A stretch of 64,000 bases of DNA, taken from contig WAID01000016.1 in NCBI GenBank assembly GCA_016584495.1, positions 186,001-250,000 of the forward strand. The letters are read 5' to 3'. Positions 57,754 through 64,000 of this stretch are shown piece by piece (position 1 is the first letter of the stretch; every line of letters starts with the position of its first letter). The stretch is from Celoporthe dispersa (taxonomy: Eukaryota > Ascomycota > Sordariomycetes > Diaporthales > Cryphonectriaceae). A program made the position numbers and the translations under genes. The notes below the pieces were generated by a model. That model worked only from the letters and a program-made list of their open reading frames with translations, did not search any database and was not told where the DNA came from.

Positions 57754-60190
57754 CTAGATCCTGCCGACTGCTTTTCCAATCTCTGCTGTTATAGATGCTT
57801 GGAAATACCTCTGACGCTCATATTCACTCAGCTGGGCAGTTTCTGAATCAAAACGGAGGCAATTGAGAATACAGCGACTGAAAACCTCGCCAACTTGGTG
57901 TGGTAAATTCTTGCGGCACTTTTCGATAATGAATTGTTTCACCCCAGCTGAAGTCACTCTGCCCTGGCATTCGTCAACTTTCAAAATGGAGTATATATCC
58001 TTCCAGAGTGCGAGTTCGAAAAGAACCACCCCCTAACATCATGATTAGTAGCCATTCTGTCTGAAGAAAAAAATAGATTTAGAGAATTTGCTCACCAAAG
58101 CGTAGACATCGTGGCTCTTCTCGAATCGGGCGTTTGGGCTTCCCCATCGATGCGGATGCCGATAAAGATTATTACGTAGTGAATAGTCCTCCTCCAGGTT
58201 TGTGCCTGCATCCCCTGGCCGGGCATACTCGAATCCGAAAAGAAGTGGCTGAGCTTGGTCGAACTGTCCAATGCATTCATTCGAGGCGGGTGATGGGTCG
58301 TCTAGTAAGGAATCGGATAGCACACTTGGTTCCGGAGACGGCAAAAAGCGATGTTATCGCTCCGGATACTCTTGTGCACCCATCCAACACGATGAAAGTG
58401 TTCCAAAGCCGTGGCAAGGGCCCATGCAAGCCGTACTCGATGTCCTAGGGCCACTACTCTGTGCTCTCTGTACATCGATTGAAGGGTAAGGAAATCTTTC
58501 TCTGGGTTGGCCCTGGGTGGCGTTTCAAATACCAGCCCGATTTCTTGAGAGAGTTCGTCTGTATAGAAACCCACGCAAGGCAGAATGTGGAATCCGGTGC
58601 GTTTGGGATGACATAATAGGTCTGTCATTTTCGCCGCCTGCCGCAGAGTCTCCTTGAAAGGCTGGCCGGTATCAGGGTTTTCTACGTACGTGTACGTCTC
58701 GATGAGTACGGAATGTCCATTGATGGTTCCGGATTTGAACCGCTGAGCTGCCGTGGAAGATGTAGCACTAATCCGTCGCGTCTCTTTGATGAATCTGACG
58801 CTGTCCTTCGGAATTTCTTTCCTGTCCCGATGGCCATTGCCTTCAAGCACCGCGTGTCGCAGCAGAATAGCTGCTCGCGCGTCTGCTGCCGCGATGAGAC
58901 TGTCATCGGGACCAAGATCTGCTGTGTCATCGTCCAGATCTAGGAGTATCGGCGTCTCGACTGCTGCGGATAGAGTTGATACCGCTTGTTGCACATCTCC
59001 AATTGTTTTCTCGATAGCTGCTGGATCGGCCACACTCGTTGAGTCGTGTGATAATTCTATGGCGTCCGACATAGTAGTGTTTAGCCCTCTAATTGCTCGA
59101 AGAATGTCTTGCCTCGCCGTCGAGGATAGTTTATGGAAGATGGAGTTCTCGGGGAATACGTTTTCTTTCGACAACTCTTGGAGACGGCGTGCCCTGGTGA
59201 CAATAGCTTCGATGCCAACAGCTGTGACACTTTTGGGGGGCGCGGTCTTAAGCCAATCAGCGATCTCTAGACCGGTCACGTCCTCGGACAGAGAAGCACG
59301 TAGGAATACGTAACCGGCGGGCTTCCTCATAAACCTAGTGGTCTGAGCAGTCTCTGAGGGCATACTTTGCAGACGTATCTTTGTAGTGGTCTGTCTTGCA
59401 AAGTCATGGAAGACAGGCGTCTCTGAATTCACCGTAGTCTGTAAGTATCAAGCTGCAGCGGGGCGTCGACTTGGGAATGATGACGGCTTTACTTACCGGT
59501 AATTCTAGGGTCTTCCCTCAATATAGAGGCCAGTTCGTCAACGTACACCCCGTCGATGGCATGCTTTTTGAGCTCTCTGAGCAATGATCGAGTGAAGGAA
59601 TGCTTTCCGGGCATGGGTGTCTTTGATCCCTTCGCTGAAGCAGCTAACAGCTCGAATCTCCCCTCGTCTTTGCATCCATTGGTGATAAGGGCTGCGTTAC
59701 AACAATCCAGTAGGACAAGGACGTCACCTCGAGCTGAGAACAGCAGCTGCTGTGTTATATACCAGGGCAATGTTGGCCCGTCTTTTTCAAACCTATAGAT
59801 GGGTGAGTAGATGACTTAGCGACATCCAGAAGTAATTGGGACTAACGCAGCCCATGTTGCTCTACCCCGACTGTCAGCACTACAATGCCCGCCGTAATAG
59901 ATTATGATCAGAGAGTCGCCTTGGCTTGACTTGTCTTGTACGAAGGTCGATATTTCCGTATTGAGCCGCGGCCCTTGGGTTCCATCCACGGGAATTTGAA
60001 AGCTTGAGACATTGTAATGAAAGTCATTCTCGAGGATGGCATGAAGGCCGCTAATTTCCTCCCCAAGTGCTTCGATGTCATTATGAGACCATGTGATCAA
60101 AAGGGCGTGGACTTGCGAGTATTCCCTCTTGTGAGTAAAGAAGTTGCCTATACGGCTCTCGAAGGACCGAACAACATCAAGCTCCGTCAT
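57754..60190 (-). CDS. caspase-like (peptidase C14) domain fused to a kinase-like domain
   Basis: Exon 1 starts MTELDVVRSFESRIGNFFTH. The caspase-like domain has HALLITWSHNDIEALGEEI, DSLIIIYYGGHCSADSRGRA with the catalytic histidine and, after an intron joining TWAA to FEKDGPTLPWYITQQ, DVLVLLDCCNAALITNG with the catalytic cysteine. KHSFTRSLLRELKKHAIDGV ends it. A helical middle (FHKLSSTARQDILRAIRGLN) follows. The C-terminal kinase-like domain has RVRLAWALATALEHFHRVGW, VHKSIRSDNIAF, LLFGFEYARPGDAG and HDVYALGVVLFELALWKDI. The HRDLKPEN loop is HKSIRSDN, so the catalytic Asp and Lys are lost. One base is missing at a T run (58343-58347, A run on the plus strand), where IAF continues in another frame as LPSPEPSVLSDSLLDDPSPA. 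The exon 2/3 junction near 59430-59510 is also off by one. The kinase-like part resembles the C-terminal domain of fungal HeLo-type proteins. Confidence 0.8.
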
Positions 60191-60432
60191 GATGAAGATT
60201 GAGGATAGCCAGCCTTGGATGAATTGTGAATGAGATGGTGTTTTGAAGGGGAGCTCGTAGATCCGTCAGCAGGCCTGCACGCTTTTAAGCACGTGATCAC
60301 TATCGTACAGTCGGTCTAGGAGCCTGATTGCTACCCAACGTAAGACGAAGACTCTGACTGACCCCTCTTTTGCACTGTGGTGGTCTTATTACACTTGCTC
60401 TGCTGCGGCTCAACCTGAAAATATCAGCAAAG

Positions 60433-60905
60433 ATGTCAAAAAAAGAGATGACGCGTGGTCGTACAAGGCCAGACGATGGGTCTTCTGACGAGGAAGAGGT
60501 TCTTCAAACCATAGTAAAGGGCTCCTGTTCAATTCTTTGAATTTAACTCGACAAGCTACACAGCTAACTTACATGTCTTCTTCGAAAGTCCTCCACCACC
60601 TTCTCCGACAACGCTGGCGGCCATTATCGCGCTCGAGTGCAAAAGCACATCGTTGCAGCACAGGTAATCATGCGCGTGTACTCCATATTTGCACAGTTCT
60701 GACCCAATTTCCCCAGAACCCTTCTGAGCCCCTGTATAGAGTCGGCGAAGTTGTCTACCGTGCTGTGCCCGGCCAGCAGCAACCTTCCGGCCCGTACGTC
60801 ATCGTGGCTGTCACTGTGGATCTCACGTATTCCCTCAGGCGCCAGGATAATTTACAGCCCTATCCACTACCCGTCCCCGAACAAGACCTTCGTGTGCCAG
60901 CCTGA
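60433..60905 (+). CDS. small unknown protein, divergent from the caspase-like gene
   Basis: An acidic/basic N-terminal exon MSKKEMTRGRTRPDDGSSDE is followed by a possible intron (GTAAAG to CACAG). A second part is read either as SSSKVLHHLLRQRWRPLSRS or, one frame over, as VFFESPPPPSPTTLAAIIAL. After another likely intron (GTAATC to CCCCAG) comes EPLYRVGEVVYRAVPGQQQP then SGPYVIVAV, which looks like a small SH3/Tudor-like strand pattern seen in short fungal hypothetical proteins. The exon phases are not settled, so the model is tentative. Its start is 242 bp from the start of the caspase-like gene, so the two share a promoter region. Confidence 0.4.
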
Positions 60906-61289
60906 AACTCAACAAGGGGTTCGCTTCCTGTTGGTAGTAAAACCGAAAAGGATTGCTGGAGACCGATCGTCACAGTAGAGCGAGCATCGTAAGCTCTCAT
61001 AGGATTCAATATATTTAAGATTGATGATGGCCCAGTGCACCCATTATATTAGCGTTTACTTCTTTTCCTAGCACATACTCAAGAAGTCAAACCTATCCTC
61101 CGCAGTGATGCAATTCGTAAGCAGGCAACGTGGTAAGATCATTCTGACGCTCGTACCTATTTATCGCAATTTGACCGAATAATTAATACAACACGTTAAT
61201 ATCAGCACCTCAGCAGGTAGACGCCGATGCGTTTACGCACCACCCAGCCAAAGGTACACCTCAAATCCCTCATCTGCTATCCGAGTAAT
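60906..61289. other. intergenic region or 5' part of the DUF6594 gene
   Basis: May contain a short first exon beginning near 61107 (MQFVSRQR) and the promoter of the DUF6594 gene. Not resolved. Confidence 0.35.
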
Positions 61290-62333
61290 ATGCTGAACAA
61301 ATTACATCCTCAAGTCGAGTCGTTCCCAAGGGGTTATCCTAGTTTATCCGCCTTTCTCGACAGCGACAGGGACTTCGTTATGTTTCGATCTTTTGGCCGC
61401 CTTCATACAAGAATTCTACTGCACAAACAGGATGAATTGGTCGATTTGGAGCGCCGGCTTGACGAGCTGGACAAGGAAGAAAGTATGAAATACTACTTGT
61501 GTGCGAGGCGTCAAGATACGAATACAGACCGCAATTTGATTATGAGGGAGGCCGAACTCAAGTTAAAGGAATATAGTAGGTCTTTTTGTGACATTAGCTT
61601 GTCTTCTCCCACGACAAAAGACACGAGTACTCATTTTATGATGGTGGACCTTAGATGATTTGGTATCGGCATACTTTAAAACGCTTGAGAGGCCGGAACC
61701 GAACGAAACGAACATCAAAAGCTTCCGTAATTGGCTAATGGCCCATAAGCCCCTGGTGCCAGAGGAATCGTCTTTCCTAGACGATTGGAGTGACCTCAGG
61801 TGTCCGAAAGCCGATGCGGACGTCGGTCGTATGGAGGCGTTGTTGGAAGACTGGATAGTCGCTTTTTCGGGAAAAAATATTTCGAGGGTACGTAAAGTGT
61901 CTAGAAAAGCCCTTGTCAGATACCTTATTTTCTGAACCAATTCGTTCACAGTTCTTCTTCCCAACGGTCAGTCACAAAACCTCTATCCTTGCTTCGTCCG
62001 ACAATTATACCATTGACGCCTAGTCACATGTAGAGCAAACGATCGAAGTCAGGGAATCCTTATGTATTCCTAACCAAGTCTTCAAGCATTATTGTGGCTT
62101 CTCGAATCCTCACCAGCCTATCTGCAGTGCTGTTCTTGGTCGCTCCCGTCGTGGTTCTGTATTGTGTTCATTCCATGGCCTGGAGGCTCGGGATAATCGC
62201 CATCTCTACCTCCATTTTTTCGGCAGTTCTATGCGGGCTCACGAAATCCCGCAACTACGAAATATTCACAGCTGTGGCGGCTTATTGTGCAGTGATGGTT
62301 GTATTTATAGGGAACGTGTCTGGGAGTCAATGA
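61290..62333 (+). CDS. DUF6594-family membrane protein
   Basis: Fungal protein of unknown role. The first coding exon has MLNKLHPQVESFPRGYPSLS, AFLDSDRDFVMFRSFGRLHT and LLHKQDELVDLERRLDELDK, the typical start of this family. The frame is open to 61227, so the exact start is uncertain. A GTAGGT...CTTAG intron joins LKEY to NDLVSAYFKTLERPEPNETN. SFRNWLMAHKPLVPEESSFL and ADADVGRMEALLEDWIVAFS follow. One or two more introns, with a GTACGT donor at 61888, lead to the C-terminal membrane part. It has three closely spaced hydrophobic helices: TSLSAVLFLVAPVVVLYCVH, LGIIAISTSIFSAVLC and EIFTAVAAYCAVMVVFIG, ending at 62333. Helical soluble part plus C-terminal transmembrane hairpin is the usual architecture. 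Confidence 0.8.
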
Positions 62334-62398
62334 ATACTAGTAACCTTCGATATCTTGTGCTTTACTGAATGGATAGCATCAACCCATCCGTATCTAGT

Positions 62399-64000
62399 TT
62401 ACTGTATCTCGTTTGCTCGTTCAAGAAAACCTTTTATCTCTCTTAGTCTAGCGACATACCGGTTGAGTTCTGCTTTGCCTCCAGCTATGATATCCAGCGG
62501 GATGTCACGCTTCAACTCTTCAGTAGGCCCTTGCGCCCTGGAAATCAGCTTCATGACCAGATCGAAAGGAGTGGAGCCATGCAAAATCTTTCCCTCTGTA
62601 AGTATGGATTTGTACGTAGCGTGATGAATGGGGTCTGCTCCTGCTTCAAGAAGGGCCTTTGCCCCTTCAACGTCTCCGTAAATTACCGCGGTCTGTAAAG
62701 GCGTGTACTCGAACGAGTTGAACTCGTCTAAAGATTCCTTGTTAATGAGTTGTGGGCATGCATCCATAATCTGTTTGACACAAGTGGCTTTATAGTTAGT
62801 GTTGGAGACTGCGGTATGGAGTACCGTGCTTGTTGGTCTGTTGTGTCTCGAAGGGTTGAGTCGGAAGCGTGTTTGCGCTCCTGCACCGATAAGCAGTGCT
62901 ACAGCTTCAACATGTCTATAGATGACAGCCAATTCCAGAGCCGTTTGACCAGGCCGGTCTTTGACGCCATCAGATGTGATCGAGACCGTCGCTCCTTGCG
63001 ATTCTAGGTCTGCACCAGCTCTGATGAGAGAGTCCAGAGCGCTTGTAGCACCGATCTGCGCAGCCAGTTGTAAAGCTGTCTTTCCAGTCGAGCTCTGTGC
63101 ATCGACATTGACCCCCTGAGCTGTTCTGAGTGCATATACGACATCGCAGCTATTGTAGAGAGCAGCGTAGTGAAGTGCATTGTATCCTTCAGTATCCAAC
63201 GCGTTGACATCGTTAACCAGGGGTAGCAGCAACGGCACTTTATAAGAAGAGAACCGACGATAGCGACAGCTACGGACACCATGGATCAGCACGTTAGCAT
63301 CTTCAGTGATGCAGGTGGCATCGTCCTTGGCGCCGGCAAGGATGAGCTCCTCCAAGACATATCCCTTGGTGTTGAGACTCATGGCAGCCCAAATTAAAGG
63401 GTTGTGGTAAAGGTTGGGACTGTCCCGCTGATTGATGTCGACTCCATTTCCCAAAAGGACGCGTACTGTCTCTTTGGCTGCAGTACGATAGCTCTTCCCG
63501 TGGGTTATGAACCGTGCAAAGGCACAAGGTCATGACTCATCATCTGGGATGCTGAGTATGACCATTGTCCATCGCCGCCGTACGCCTGACTTCCTCTGTG
63601 AAGGAGGAGCTCCACGAGTCGATGATGATGGTATGCCACCGCGAGATCCAGGGGACTGAAGCTCGGATACCTGACTTGCTCGGGCTGCCCATACATTGCT
63701 GGGTCGCCAGCAAGACGGCTGTTGATATCAGCACCAAGGTCTAAGTAAGCCGCAGCCAACTTCTCGTCTCCGGCTATGACGGCCCAGTGCAGTGGTGTCC
63801 CGAGAAACTCTACGCAGCGAGAGTGATCCAAGATCCTCCTACCAGACTGGCATTTGAGCCAGGAACGACACCTATCCTCTCGAGCTGCGTCTGATCCAAT
63901 TGGCGGCGCCTGCATGGAGTGTAGGACTAATTGAGCGTCGGCACTGGGGAAATTGATCAGGAAATGGAGAGGGTTCGGTTCATCCAGTCGACATGGAAAC
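62399..64000 (-). CDS. ankyrin-repeat protein, 5' end outside window
   Basis: Repeat units are clear: GTPLHWAVIAGDEKLAAAYL with LDLGADINSRL, then FSPLDLAVAYHHHRLVELLL and VRVLLGNGVDINQRDSPNLY. NPLIWAAMSLNTKGYVLEEL, YNALHYAALYNSCDVVYALR, KTALQLAAQIGATSALDSLI and QTALELAVIYRHVEAVALLI follow. The last are STVLHTAVSNTNYKATCVKQ and YTPLQTAVIYGDVEGAKALL with EAGADP. The frame continues upstream of the ATG at 63915 to the window edge without a stop, so an N-terminal domain probably lies outside. Near 63520-63530 one base appears missing: MSHDLV in one frame resumes as AFARFITHGKSYRTAAKETV in another. The repeat domain would bind a partner protein; an enzymatic or STAND domain upstream is possible but unseen. 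Confidence 0.85.

Noticed and set aside
57754..60190. Calling the gene a classical metacaspase or an active kinase
   Set aside because: There is no proline-rich metacaspase prodomain, and the kinase-like loop lacks the catalytic Asp and Lys.
1..64000. CRISPR arrays, riboswitches, tRNA or rRNA genes
   Set aside because: None seen on reading both strands; no tRNA T-loop/acceptor pairs or regular spacer arrays were found.

Overview
The window reads as nuclear DNA of a filamentous ascomycete, most like the Aspergillus/Penicillium group. Genes lie on both strands and are split by short introns (about 50-160 bp) with GTATGT/GTAAGT-type donors, CTAAC/CTGAC-like branch sites and YAG acceptors. Zn2Cys6 regulators, a PTH11-like rhodopsin-fold membrane protein, a GH49 glucanase, MFS carriers and a DUF6594 protein are also typical of this group. 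All assignments come from reading the sequence and from remembered family motifs; no database was searched.

Layout: (1) 1-3.2 kb, housekeeping: U2AF large subunit (-, runs off the left edge) divergent from OGG1 DNA glycosylase (+). (2) 3.2-6.8 kb, gene-poor, with a STAND N-terminal-like fragment (-) and an orphan cysteine-rich frame. (3) 6.8-20.9 kb, accessory metabolism: GH49 isopullulanase/dextranase, an SDR, a seven-helix membrane protein, a C2H2 protein, and a divergent arylsulfotransferase-like / sulfatase pair. (4) 21.0-30.0 kb: a Zn2Cys6 regulator, an allantoate-permease-type MFS carrier and a DHA-type MFS exporter. (5) 30.8-40.3 kb: mitochondrial D-lactate dehydrogenase and a kynurenine-type aminotransferase, whose facing 3' ends are separated by a complete Ty1/copia retrotransposon with identical 192-bp LTRs and a 5-bp target duplication. 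(6) 40.5-44.6 kb: a decaying stretch with a relic of a Zn2Cys6 regulator, a zinc-alcohol-dehydrogenase pseudogene and a C2H2 regulator pseudogene. (7) 45.8-56.2 kb: a DHDPS-family aldolase, an FMN 2-hydroxyacid oxidase, an NAD(P)-dependent epimerase-like gene, a Zn2Cys6 regulator and an amino-acid permease. (8) 56.5-64 kb: a block resembling fungal non-self recognition or regulated-cell-death genes: a STAND-N/ubiquitin-like relic, a caspase-like/pseudokinase fusion, a small unknown gene, a DUF6594 membrane protein and an ankyrin-repeat gene that runs off the right edge.

Two observations cut across the window. First, at least nine otherwise well-preserved genes show a single-base frame break, mostly at short homopolymers. 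Because one of them is the presumably essential splicing factor U2AF65, read or assembly indels are the simplest explanation for many of these, so frame breaks here should not be read as decay without checking. The alcohol dehydrogenase also has two in-frame stops and looks like a true pseudogene. Second, the most unusual candidate system is the caspase-like/pseudokinase fusion at 57.75-60.19 kb and its neighbours.
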